64,000 nucleotides of DNA from Soehngenia sp. (GTDB lineage Bacteria > Bacillota > Clostridia > Tissierellales > Tissierellaceae). How positions within the stretch are numbered: position 1 is the stretch's first letter; each line of letters starts with the position of its first letter. The position numbers and the translations under genes were made by a program. The stretch lies in the NCBI GenBank assembly GCA_024637045.1, contig JAGXFX010000021.1:58121-122120 (forward strand), read 5' to 3'. Shown here piece after piece: positions 9,613 through 17,200 of this stretch. The notes below the pieces were generated by a model. It worked only from the letters and a program-made list of their open reading frames with translations, searched no databases and had not been told where the DNA came from.

Positions 9613-9620
9613 GCTATAAT
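9613..9620 (+). promoter_or_regulatory. Extended -10 promoter element upstream of rlmN
   Basis: TGCTATAAT is a perfect extended -10. No good -35 stands at 17 bp (GAATAA). Transcription would begin near 9627, which leaves a very short leader before the rlmN start. Confidence 0.6.
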
Positions 9621-9643
9621 ATGAACGAAGAGAGATGAGGCTT

Positions 9644-10675
9644 ATGGAATTAAACAGCATGACACAAAAAAAATTAAAAGAAATCATAAATAATTATAGT
9701 GAAAAAAGTTTTAGAGCTGAACAGATATTCAGATATTTTCATCAACAAGACGGAGAAGATATTTTAGGAATTGGTCAGATTCCTTTAGAGTTAAGAGAAA
9801 AAATAAATTCAGAATACACTGTTAATAGAATTAAAGTTCTTCACAAATTTGAGTCGAAGGTTGATGGCACTATTAAGTATTTATTCCTGCTACCCGATGA
9901 CAACATCATTGAAAGTGTAGTGATGAGTTATTCACATGGGTATTCACAGTGCATATCCACTCAGGTAGGCTGTAAAATGGGATGTAGTTTCTGTGCATCC
10001 ACCAAAGATGGTCTTGTGAGAAATCTTACAGCTGCTGAGATGGCTAATCAGATATATGAAGCTGAAAAGGATCTAGGAATTAGAATCTCCAATGTTGTAC
10101 TTATGGGCAGTGGGGAACCATTGGATAATTATGATAATGTAGTTGATTTTTTTGATGTAATTAACAGCAAGTTGGGCAGAAATATCAGCCTCAGAAATAT
10201 AACCTTGTCAACCTGTGGAATTGTACCTGAAATTTATAAGTTGGCTGAAGAAAATTTACCAATAACGCTTTCCGTTTCGCTACATTCTCCTTTTGATAAT
10301 AAGAGAGAAGAGATTATGCCTATTGCTAAAAAATATAAACTAAAAGAACTGATGGAAGCATTAAGATACTACATCGACAAGACAAACAGAAGAATTACAT
10401 TTGAATATACCTTAATAAAAGGAACAAACGACAGTGAAAAAGAAGCAAAGGAAATATCTAAATTACTGAGTGGAATGTTGGCTCATGTAAATCTAATACC
10501 ACTTAATCCTATAAGTGAGTATAAAAAAGGAAGACCAGATAGAAACCATGTACTCAGTTTTCAATCGATGTTAAAGAAGTTTGGGGTTGAAACTACTGTC
10601 AGACGAGAAATGGGTGGAGACATAAGTGCTTCATGCGGTCAACTTAGACGAAGTGTTCTTGAGGAAGAAAAATAG
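9644..10675 (+). CDS. rlmN: Dual-specificity 23S rRNA/tRNA adenine-C2 methyltransferase RlmN (radical SAM)
   Basis: RlmN methylates C2 of adenine 2503 in 23S rRNA and A37 in some tRNAs by radical chemistry. The radical SAM cluster motif CKMGCSFCAS (CxxxCxxC) lies near residue 110. VVLMGSGEPLDNY and the conserved C-terminal cysteine near SASCGQLR are also present. Two ATG starts are possible. The one at 9644 gives MELNSMTQKKLKE, matching the family, with GATGAGG just upstream; the ORF-track start at 9635 adds three residues. With a transcription start near 9627 the leader would be under 20 bases. It is followed by prpC and prkC, the usual order. Confidence 0.95.
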   Translation: MELNSMTQKKLKEIINNYSEKSFRAEQIFRYFHQQDGEDILGIGQIPLELREKINSEYTVNRIKVLHKFESKVDGTIKYLFLLPDDNIIESVVMSYSHGYSQCISTQVGCKMGCSFCASTKDGLVRNLTAAEMANQIYEAEKDLGIRISNVVLMGSGEPLDNYDNVVDFFDVINSKLGRNISLRNITLSTCGIVPEIYKLAEENLPITLSVSLHSPFDNKREEIMPIAKKYKLKELMEALRYYIDKTNRRITFEYTLIKGTNDSEKEAKEISKLLSGMLAHVNLIPLNPISEYKKGRPDRNHVLSFQSMLKKFGVETTVRREMGGDISASCGQLRRSVLEEEK

Positions 10676-10687
10676 CGAGGTGATATC

Positions 10688-11416
10688 GTGAAATTTGGAG
10701 CAGCTAGTGACATAGGACTGGTACGTGAGATTAATCAAGATAGCCACTATATACCTGAAAATCTACAAATGCCATTATTTATGGTTGCTGATGGAATGGG
10801 AGGTCACAATGCAGGCGAAATAGCCAGTGTTTTGGCAATTAACAGCATCAAGGAATGGATGAAAGAAAATAGTGCGGATCTCACAACTGAAAAAAATATA
10901 CAAAAAAGTGTTGTGAAAAGTGTTGAGTATGCCAATAGGCATATATACAATTATTCAAAGGAGATTGAAGGCTGCAGAGGTATGGGAACTACTTTGACTA
11001 TGGGGTATTTGTGCTGTGACAAGATTGTTGTCGGTCATGTAGGAGATAGCAGAGCTTATATAATCAGATCCGGTAAAATGTCGCAGATTACTCAAGATCA
11101 TTCACTCGTACAACAGTTGGTTCAAGAAGGTAAAATTTCTGAAAATGAAGCCAGGACACATCCCCAAAGAAATATTATAACCCGAGCTGTGGGGACTAGC
11201 AGTGAAATAGAAGTGGATACAATGACTATTGACATTATAAAAGATGATATAGTGGTATTTTGTAGTGATGGGTTAACAAACATGGTACCTGAAGAAAAAC
11301 TAATTGATATGTTTTCCAATGAGACAGATATACAGAGAGCTTGTGAAATTGCTGTGGACAAAGCTAAAGCAGAAGGCGGCAATGACAATATTACTGTGTT
11401 GGGAATAAGATTTTAA
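10688..11416 (+). CDS. prpC: PP2C-family serine/threonine protein phosphatase (PrpC/Stp)
   Basis: Removes phosphate from proteins phosphorylated by the neighbouring PrkC kinase. The PP2C metal-site motifs are present: REINQDS near residue 15, VADGMGGHNAGE near 35-45, GTTLT, HVGDSRAY, and the C-terminal GGNDNITVL. The start is GTG with a GAGGTGAT site. Length 242 is typical of Firmicutes Stp. It lies directly upstream of prkC, which is the standard phosphatase-kinase pair. Confidence 0.95.
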   Translation: MKFGAASDIGLVREINQDSHYIPENLQMPLFMVADGMGGHNAGEIASVLAINSIKEWMKENSADLTTEKNIQKSVVKSVEYANRHIYNYSKEIEGCRGMGTTLTMGYLCCDKIVVGHVGDSRAYIIRSGKMSQITQDHSLVQQLVQEGKISENEARTHPQRNIITRAVGTSSEIEVDTMTIDIIKDDIVVFCSDGLTNMVPEEKLIDMFSNETDIQRACEIAVDKAKAEGGNDNITVLGIRF

Positions 11417-11429
11417 CAGAGGTGAAAAA

Positions 11430-13403
11430 ATGATAGGAAAAATGCTAGGAAATAGATATGAAATAGTTGAACAGATTGGTAGTGGAGGCATGGCTTATGT
11501 TTACAAAGCTAAATGTCATTTATTAGACAGGTTTGTCGCAATTAAGATTTTGAAAGAAGAATTTACTGAGGATGAGGACTTTATCAGGAAATTTAGAAGA
11601 GAATCTCAGGCAGCAGCGAGCCTTTCTCATCCTAACATACTTAATATCTATGATGTTGGATCAGAAGAACAGGATAATAAAAAAATCCATTACATTGTGA
11701 TGGAGTATATCAAAGGCAAGACACTAAAAGAACTGATTGTTGGCAATGAAAAGCTACAGATCGATCAATCCCTTTACTACGCTACACAAATAGCTGAAGC
11801 TCTTTCTAATGCGCATAAAAATCATATAGTTCATAGGGACATTAAACCGCATAACATAATGGTAACTGAGGATAATAGAGTTAAGGTGACAGACTTTGGA
11901 ATTGCTAGAGCTGTAACTTCATCGACCATTACTACAACTTCCAGTGTTTTAGGCTCAGTTCATTATTTTTCTCCAGAGCAGGCTAGAGGCGGATATACAG
12001 ATGAAAAATCAGATATTTACTCACTGGGGATAGTAATGTATGAGATGATTACCGGGAAAGTACCTTTTAATGGTGACACCCCTATAGGTGTTGCACTTAA
12101 GCATGTTCAGGAGGAAATTGTGCCTCCAGTGGATGCTTCTTCAGATATACCGAGAGAAGTAAATGATATAATTATGAAATGTGTTATGAAAAGACAAGGT
12201 GACAGATATCAGAGTGCTGATGATCTTTTAAGAGACCTAAAGGCTTACATTGATACCAGAACCATTCCTGATAATCAAACAACTGAAGAAACAAGCGATA
12301 TGACAAGGGTTATACCAGCTGTAAGTGAACGAGAATCGTCAAGGAGCCATACAATGGATAGAAGCAAGAGAAATCAACGAAATAAAAGTAATAAAAATAA
12401 ATCAATTGTAATAATTTCTGCAATTTTAGCAGCTTTTCTAATGGCTACATTAATATTTGCTGGTTATATGAGACTAAGAGACAATATTTCAGTTAATGAT
12501 AATATATTGATGCCTTCATTGATTGGAATGACACAGGAAGACGCAGAAAAAATAGCTAAAGATGAAGGATTCCAACTGAATGTTGTAAATAGTGTAGCCA
12601 GTACAGAGTATGGAGCGGGGCGTATTGTCTCACAAAATGTCGATGAAGGCGTAAGAATAAGACCAGGATATCCAGTATCCGTAACTCTTAGTTTGGGTTC
12701 AGACATGGTAACAGTTCCTCTGCTTGTAAACAGAACCCTCACAGAAGCTGAGACTATTCTTAAGGAAGCAGGAATGAGAATGAATGTAGTATACGATTTT
12801 TCTGACACTGTTCCAATAGATGTTGTAATGGAGCAAAGCATAGAATCTTTCACTGAGGTTGAACCGAATACCAGAATAGATCTTGTAGTTAGTAAAGGTG
12901 AAGAGGTCAGTGATGTCGTAATGATCCAATTGATCGGAACGCAAATCAGCCAGGCTATGAATGAGATTGTTGGACTTGATTTAGTTGTAGGAGATGTAAC
13001 ATATGAACCAAATAATGACGTTCCTGCAAATATTGTTACATGGCAATCATATGATGCTGGAACGACCCTTGAAACTAAGACAGCTGTTGATATGTATGTC
13101 TCATCAGGCCCTGAACCAGAACCTGAACCAGAACCAGAGCCTGAACCAGTACAGGAACCAGAAGAACCGCCTACCTCTGCTGAAGAGAGTAGTTTTACAT
13201 TCACTTTGACACCATTTACAGACAGGGAAGAAACAGAGGTAACAATTTTTAGAAAGCAGGGCGGAGATCCAACCATGGTTTATTCTGAAGCACATCAAGC
13301 AAGTGACGGATCCTTCCAGGTAACTGTTAGAGGATTACCTGGTGCACAATTCGAAGTATATTACGATGGGATATATCAATTTACCAGAGTAAAAGAGGGT
13401 TGA
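11430..13403 (+). CDS. prkC: PASTA-domain serine/threonine protein kinase (PrkC)
   Basis: A membrane sensor kinase that responds to cell-wall fragments through extracellular PASTA repeats. The kinase domain (about 10-270) has the glycine loop GSGGMAYVY, the catalytic HRDIKPHN and TDFGIARA. A Ser/Arg/Lys-rich juxtamembrane linker leads to one membrane helix at about 325-347. Three PASTA repeats follow (about 358-560). Then comes a Pro-Glu repeat (PEPEPEPEPEP...) around 560-580 and a small beta-rich C-terminal domain ending near YYDGIYQF. The last domain is probably the clostridial PrkC tail; I cannot assign its ligand. Length 657 is normal for the family. Confidence 0.95.
   Translation: MIGKMLGNRYEIVEQIGSGGMAYVYKAKCHLLDRFVAIKILKEEFTEDEDFIRKFRRESQAAASLSHPNILNIYDVGSEEQDNKKIHYIVMEYIKGKTLKELIVGNEKLQIDQSLYYATQIAEALSNAHKNHIVHRDIKPHNIMVTEDNRVKVTDFGIARAVTSSTITTTSSVLGSVHYFSPEQARGGYTDEKSDIYSLGIVMYEMITGKVPFNGDTPIGVALKHVQEEIVPPVDASSDIPREVNDIIMKCVMKRQGDRYQSADDLLRDLKAYIDTRTIPDNQTTEETSDMTRVIPAVSERESSRSHTMDRSKRNQRNKSNKNKSIVIISAILAAFLMATLIFAGYMRLRDNISVNDNILMPSLIGMTQEDAEKIAKDEGFQLNVVNSVASTEYGAGRIVSQNVDEGVRIRPGYPVSVTLSLGSDMVTVPLLVNRTLTEAETILKEAGMRMNVVYDFSDTVPIDVVMEQSIESFTEVEPNTRIDLVVSKGEEVSDVVMIQLIGTQISQAMNEIVGLDLVVGDVTYEPNNDVPANIVTWQSYDAGTTLETKTAVDMYVSSGPEPEPEPEPEPEPVQEPEEPPTSAEESSFTFTLTPFTDREETEVTIFRKQGGDPTMVYSEAHQASDGSFQVTVRGLPGAQFEVYYDGIYQFTRVKEG
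13108..13167 (+). repeat. Short tandem repeat encoding Pro-Glu linker in prkC
   Basis: Repeated CCTGAACCAGAA-like units encode alternating Pro-Glu residues between the third PASTA domain and the C-terminal domain. It is probably a stiff extracellular spacer. Such repeats often vary in copy number between strains, but that cannot be checked here. Confidence 0.75.
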
Positions 13404-13406
13404 TCG

Positions 13407-14285
13407 ATGATTAAAGGTACAATAATAAAAGGTATCGGTGGATTTTATTACGTGCGCACTGAAAATGAAATTATCCAGAGTAGAGCTAGAGGAAATTTCA
13501 GAGAAACCAATATAACGCCTCTTGTAGGAGACAAAGTTAGCATAAGAATCAGTTCAGAAGATAACAATGGATACATCGATGAAATTTTTGATAGGGAAAC
13601 TGTATTATTGAGACCACCAGTCGCAAATGTTACTCAGGCTGTTGTAGTTTCAAGCATCAAAAACCCTGATCTGAATACTTGGCTTCTAGACAGAATGCTT
13701 GTTATGGCTGATCAACAGGGGCTCGATGTGCTAGTTTGTATCAATAAGTGTGAAATTGATCGAGAAAAAGCAGAATATATTGGGAACATTTATAAAAATG
13801 CGGGTTATAGAACAATACTAACCAGCGTAAAAGAGAACGAAGGTTTGGATGAACTCAAAGATTTCCTGGAAAACCATATAAGTGTATTTGCTGGACCATC
13901 AGGTGTTGGTAAATCTTCTTTGCTGAATTCGATCAATTCAAACTATGATCTTGAGATTGGGAAAATTAGTTTAAAAACTTCAAGAGGTAAACACACGACC
14001 AGACATGTAGAGTTGCTCGAACTCAATAAGAACTCATTTGTATTGGATAGTCCAGGGTTCAGTTCACTAAGTCTAGATTTCATAGAAGATGAGATTGATT
14101 TGAAAGATTATTTCAAGGACATTGAAGAATACAATGGAAAGTGTAAATTTTCAAGTTGTATTCATTTGAACGAACCTGGATGTGCAGTAAAAAAAGCTGT
14201 TGAATCAAATAAGCTAAGCCAGGAAAGATATAGTAATTATTTAATGATGATTGATGAAATTAAGAACAGAAAGAGGAGATATTAA
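13407..14285 (+). CDS. rsgA: Small ribosomal subunit biogenesis GTPase RsgA
   Basis: RsgA is a circularly permuted GTPase acting late in 30S assembly. An OB-fold domain covers about residues 1-65. The G4 motif NKCE precedes the P-loop GPSGVGKSSLLNS, and G3 DSPGF follows, which is the permuted order. The C-terminal zinc site reads C-x4-C-x-H-x5-C in CKFSSCIHLNEPGC. The gene begins 3 bases after prkC and ends 1 base before rpe, so it is part of the same operon. Confidence 0.96.
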   Translation: MIKGTIIKGIGGFYYVRTENEIIQSRARGNFRETNITPLVGDKVSIRISSEDNNGYIDEIFDRETVLLRPPVANVTQAVVVSSIKNPDLNTWLLDRMLVMADQQGLDVLVCINKCEIDREKAEYIGNIYKNAGYRTILTSVKENEGLDELKDFLENHISVFAGPSGVGKSSLLNSINSNYDLEIGKISLKTSRGKHTTRHVELLELNKNSFVLDSPGFSSLSLDFIEDEIDLKDYFKDIEEYNGKCKFSSCIHLNEPGCAVKKAVESNKLSQERYSNYLMMIDEIKNRKRRY

Positions 14286-14286
14286 T

Positions 14287-14940
14287 ATGGCAAAATTAGC
14301 ACCTTCATTACTTTCTGCAGATTTCTCAAAGCTTGGAAAAGAAATAGATATTATTGAAAAGGGTGGAGCAGATTATGTTCATCTTGATGTGATGGATGGC
14401 ATATATGTCCCAAACATAACTTTTGGAGCACCTGTTATTAAAAAAATAAGAGGTACTACAAAATTACCATTTGATGTACATCTCATGGTAGATAGGCCAG
14501 AGAGATTTATTGATGATTTCATAGATGCCGGCTCAGACATAATCACAGTTCATCCAGAGGCTACCATCCATCTCCATAGAACACTTCAACGGATAAGGGA
14601 GAAGGGTGCACAGGCTGGTGTTTCACTAAATCCTTCAACGCCTTTGGATGTATTGGAATATATTATGGACGATGTTGACCTAATCCTTATAATGTCAGTA
14701 AATCCTGGATTTGGAGGACAGAGTTATATCCCGGCAATGACTCAAAAAATAATTAAACTTAAGGATATGATTATCAAGTCTGGAAATGATATTATTCTTG
14801 AGGTCGATGGTGGAATCAAGCTGGATAACGCAAGATACATTATTGATGCTGGAGCTGACCTAATTGTCGTAGGATCTGGGATTTTTGCGACTGATGATAT
14901 TGAAAGCAGAGTAAAGAAGTTTAAAGAGTTAATAAAATAA
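14287..14940 (+). CDS. rpe: Ribulose-phosphate 3-epimerase
   Basis: Interconverts ribulose-5-phosphate and xylulose-5-phosphate in the pentose phosphate pathway. The ORF track begins upstream inside rsgA, but AGAGGAG at 14271-14277 marks the ATG at 14287 (MAKLAPSLLSADF). TIM-barrel motifs are present: HLDVMDGIYVPNITFG, PFDVHLMV, VNPGFGGQ and VDGGIK with the metal and catalytic residues. Length 217 is standard. No terminator is evident before the next promoter. Confidence 0.96.
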   Translation: MAKLAPSLLSADFSKLGKEIDIIEKGGADYVHLDVMDGIYVPNITFGAPVIKKIRGTTKLPFDVHLMVDRPERFIDDFIDAGSDIITVHPEATIHLHRTLQRIREKGAQAGVSLNPSTPLDVLEYIMDDVDLILIMSVNPGFGGQSYIPAMTQKIIKLKDMIIKSGNDIILEVDGGIKLDNARYIIDAGADLIVVGSGIFATDDIESRVKKFKELIK

Positions 14941-14964
14941 TTAGAATGCATACAGTTTTAGTTA

Positions 14965-14993
14965 TTGAGGATTTTTATAACTTGTGATATTAT
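14965..14993 (+). promoter_or_regulatory. Promoter of the thiT-thiN unit
   Basis: TTGAGG (14965-14970) and TATTAT (14988-14993) stand 17 bp apart, with TGA just before the -10 (extended -10). Transcription would begin near 15000, directly upstream of the TPP riboswitch. Confidence 0.75.
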
Positions 14994-15017
14994 TAAATTG
15001 ACAAAAGAATATTTACA

Positions 15018-15098
15018 GCACTGGGGGAGCGCAAGCTGAGAGAGAGTAGTTCTCGACCCTTAAGACCTGAACTAGGTAATTCTAGCGGAGGGAAGTGT
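15018..15098 (+). ncRNA. TPP riboswitch aptamer (THI element)
   Basis: The conserved thi-box core is present: GCTGAGAGAG, then ACCCTTAAGACCTGAAC, TAGGTAATTCTAGCG and GGAGGGAAGTG. The outer helix P1 can form between CACT (15019-15022) and AGTG (15094-15097). TPP riboswitches bind thiamine pyrophosphate and switch off thiamine genes. The element is followed at 15112 by an intrinsic terminator, so control here is most likely by transcription termination. The downstream genes, a thiamine transporter component and thiamine pyrophosphokinase, fit this. Confidence 0.95.
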
Positions 15099-15111
15099 GT
15101 ATAGAAATTAT

Positions 15112-15141
15112 ACCCATTGCCTTCATTGCAATGGGTTTTTT
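15112..15141 (+). terminator. Riboswitch-controlled intrinsic terminator upstream of thiT
   Basis: A perfect 9-bp stem ACCCATTGC / GCAATGGGT with loop CTTCATT is followed by a T run. It lies just after the TPP aptamer and before the thiT ribosome binding site, as expected for the expression platform. Confidence 0.9.
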
Positions 15142-15193
15142 GTACTAACTAACGCTGTTATATTCAAACCAAAATAAGGAGGTTTAATATAAT

Positions 15194-15739
15194 ATGGAAC
15201 AAAAAAGGAGTAATGTACTGATGTTGACGGAGGGTGGAATGATGATAGCATTGTCAGCTCTTCTAAGTTATGTCAGAATCTATCAAGCTCCCAATGGGGG
15301 TAGTGTAACAGCTGGCAGCATGATTCCCATTATGATTTTTGCAATAAGATGGGGACTTGGACCTGGAGTAGCTGTTGGTGTAACTTATGGAATGTTGGAT
15401 TTTATATTGAAGCCATATTTTGTACATCCTTTGCAATTGTTGTTGGATTACCCATTGGCATTTGGATCGTTGGGATTGGCTGGCATTGCATACGTCCTTA
15501 CTACTAAAAAGGGGAAGAAAGGATATGGACCAGTTCTGCTTGGTGTATCATTGGCAATAACGAGCCGTCTTATATTCCATGTTCTATCAGGAGTTGTATT
15601 TTTTGCGGAATATGCAGGTGACCAAAATCCATGGATATATTCGATTATCTATAACGCATCTTATCTTATACCTGAAATGATTATATCTATTATAGTTATG
15701 GTACTTGTATGGAAACCGATACAAAAATTCATACGATAA
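15194..15739 (+). CDS. thiT: ThiT, thiamine-binding S component of an ECF transporter
   Basis: A 181-residue, very hydrophobic protein with about six membrane segments. ThiT family features are visible: an N-terminal AL-x-VL-like helix, APNGGSVTAGSMIPIMI, and the FVHPLQLLLDYPLAF segment. ThiT binds thiamine at high affinity and works with shared energizing subunits (EcfA, EcfA', EcfT), which are not in this window. An AAGGAGG site precedes the ATG. It is placed under a TPP riboswitch and directly upstream of thiN, which supports a thiamine salvage role. Confidence 0.93.
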   Translation: MEQKRSNVLMLTEGGMMIALSALLSYVRIYQAPNGGSVTAGSMIPIMIFAIRWGLGPGVAVGVTYGMLDFILKPYFVHPLQLLLDYPLAFGSLGLAGIAYVLTTKKGKKGYGPVLLGVSLAITSRLIFHVLSGVVFFAEYAGDQNPWIYSIIYNASYLIPEMIISIIVMVLVWKPIQKFIR

Positions 15740-15749
15740 GGATGATTTT

Positions 15750-16385
15750 ATGAAAGGATTAATTTCTGCTGGGGGCACCGGAGTAAAAAGCGATTTATTG
15801 ATTGATCTATGTACAGAATCAGATATTATAGTCGCTGCTGATAGTGGATTCTATAATTTAACTGAAGCTTGCTGCAGATTAGATTATTTGATTGGAGACT
15901 TTGATTCCATTGATGACAAAAGCTTAATGGAAGAGGTAGACTCTAGTACAAAAATTCTCAGGTACCCTATAGAAAAGGATAAGACAGATACGGAGTTAGC
16001 AATAGACTTACTAATAGAAAAAGGGTGTACAGATATAACAATTATTGGTGGAACTGGCACCAGGATAGATCATTCGTTATCCAACATATTTATGATACGA
16101 TATTTTTATTTTAAAGGAATAAATATAAAGATTGTAGACAACAATAATGAAATAACTTATCTGCCTACTGAAATTTTCTTAAGGAAGTATCCGGATTACT
16201 ATTATTCTATACTACCTGTAGGACCAGAGGGTATCACTGTAACACTGGAAGGGTTCCATTACCCCTTGAAAGAGACACTTATTGAATATGGGTCAAGTCT
16301 TGGCATCAGCAACTATCTTGACGATGAAGTGGGAAGGATTATCAGACATTCAGGTGAGGGCTTCCTTGTAAAGTCTAAAGACTGA
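15750..16385 (+). CDS. thiN: Thiamine pyrophosphokinase
   Basis: Converts imported thiamine directly to thiamine pyrophosphate using ATP. The ORF track starts inside thiT at 15705; an AAGGAT site places the real start at the ATG at 15750 (MKGLISAGG), 211 residues. Family motifs DSGFYNL, LIGDFDSID and the KDKTDTELAID region with catalytic aspartates are present, followed by the C-terminal thiamine-binding sheet. It shares the TPP-riboswitch transcript with thiT. In Bacillus thiN also follows rpe. Confidence 0.94.
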   Translation: MKGLISAGGTGVKSDLLIDLCTESDIIVAADSGFYNLTEACCRLDYLIGDFDSIDDKSLMEEVDSSTKILRYPIEKDKTDTELAIDLLIEKGCTDITIIGGTGTRIDHSLSNIFMIRYFYFKGINIKIVDNNNEITYLPTEIFLRKYPDYYYSILPVGPEGITVTLEGFHYPLKETLIEYGSSLGISNYLDDEVGRIIRHSGEGFLVKSKD

Positions 16386-16398
16386 TTTTTACACATGA

Positions 16399-16437
16399 AA
16401 AAAAGCTTATTATGAGATTGTCATAATAAGCTTTTTA
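16399..16437. terminator. Bidirectional terminator between thiN and rpmB
   Basis: A 15-bp perfect stem AAAAGCTTATTATGA / TCATAATAAGCTTTT with loop GATTG lies between the convergent genes thiN and rpmB. A-rich and T-rich flanks allow termination on both strands. Confidence 0.9.
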
Positions 16438-16453
16438 TTCTTGTAAGTGTGGA

Positions 16454-16645
16454 TTAAATGGCTCTTTGAACATATCCAGATCTCAAGCATCTTGTACAAA
16501 CGTTGATTCTCTTGACTGATCCTTTTACAACTGCCTTTACTCTTCTTATATTTGGAGCCCATGTTCTTGAACTCTTTTTATTGGAGAAGGTCACCTTATT
16601 TCCAAATACCTTACTTTTTCCACAAATTTCACATTTCTTCGACAT
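16454..16645 (-). CDS. rpmB: 50S ribosomal protein L28
   Basis: A 63-residue L28 with the signature MSKKCEICGKSKVFGNKVT, then R-x-W-x-PN-RR. The zinc-type cysteine pairs CEIC and CTRC mark the C+ form. It is encoded on the reverse strand as a single gene, convergent with thiN and divergent from asp23, the same arrangement as in Bacillus. A GGAGGTG site precedes the ATG. Confidence 0.97.
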   Translation of the reverse strand: MSKKCEICGKSKVFGNKVTFSNKKSSRTWAPNIRRVKAVVKGSVKRINVCTRCLRSGYVQRAI

Positions 16646-16704
16646 GAAAACACCTCCTTAATTCCTGACAGGTATAATGTTTTTAATATTATTCTCTGCA
16701 ACAT

Positions 16705-16739
16705 ATTATATTTTAACACAGGAGATTATAAAATTGCAA
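16705..16739 (-). promoter_or_regulatory. Candidate rpmB promoter
   Basis: On the reverse strand TTGCAA (16734-16739) and TAAAAT (16710-16715) stand 18 bp apart, with a TATAAT directly overlapping at 16705-16710. Either -10 would give a leader of about 50 to 60 bases for rpmB. The exact pair is uncertain. Confidence 0.45.
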
Positions 16740-16767
16740 CATAATATTACTAATGTTGTTGTTTTAG

Positions 16768-16796
16768 TTGAACAATTATCTGTAATAATGTAAAAT
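16768..16796 (+). promoter_or_regulatory. Promoter of asp23-fakA
   Basis: TTGAAC (16768-16773) and TAAAAT (16791-16796) are 17 bp apart. Transcription would begin near 16803, which rules out the ORF-track start at 16800 and supports the ATG at 16833. Confidence 0.75.
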
Positions 16797-16832
16797 AGTA
16801 TGGATGAGAGTAAAACACAGGGGGGTATAGAT

Positions 16833-17189
16833 ATGCCGGTCAAAATGAAAACGGAATTTGGAGATTTAAATATAAATGACAACGTGTTTGCATCACTGGC
16901 AGGAATATCAGCAATGGAAAGCTATGGGATTGTAGGCATGGCTGCCAAAGATGCTAAAGATGGTTTTTTTGAGTTGTTAAGATCAGAATCATTAACCAAA
17001 GGAATTAAAGTTTATATCAAGGACAACCTTATTACAATAGATATGTACGTAATATTGGAGTTTGGAGTTAAAATCTCTGTGGTTTGCAAGAATATAATAG
17101 ACAGAGTTAAATTTAATATTGAGAACTTCACCGGATTAAAGGTGGACAAAGTTAATGTCTTTGTTCAAGGAATCCGAGTCGACAAGTAA
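16833..17189 (+). CDS. Asp23/Gls24 family envelope stress response protein
   Basis: A 118-residue Asp23-family protein (YloU in Bacillus). The start at 16833 (MPVKMKTEFGDL) follows a CAGGGGGG site. The core contains SLAGISAMESYGIVGMA and a C-terminal V-x-V-x-GIR segment common to the family. Family members are small, membrane-associated or cytosolic proteins linked to cell-envelope homeostasis; the molecular role is not settled. The gene sits directly upstream of fakA, as yloU precedes yloV in Bacillus. Confidence 0.92.
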   Translation: MPVKMKTEFGDLNINDNVFASLAGISAMESYGIVGMAAKDAKDGFFELLRSESLTKGIKVYIKDNLITIDMYVILEFGVKISVVCKNIIDRVKFNIENFTGLKVDKVNVFVQGIRVDK

Positions 17190-17200
17190 TTAGGAGGCCA

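Noticed and set aside
12464-13276. 270-residue ORF on the reverse strand within prkC
   Set aside because: It is antisense to an intact, well recognised prkC, is rich in Ser/Thr/Gly repeats created by the PE linker and PASTA codons, and has no ribosome binding site.
15000-15193. Possibility of a T-box or other leader instead of TPP
   Set aside because: The THI-box core and downstream thiamine genes fit TPP fully; no T-box sequence is present.
15705-15749. N-terminal extension of ThiN overlapping thiT
   Set aside because: An AAGGAT site and the family start MKGLISAGG support 15750.
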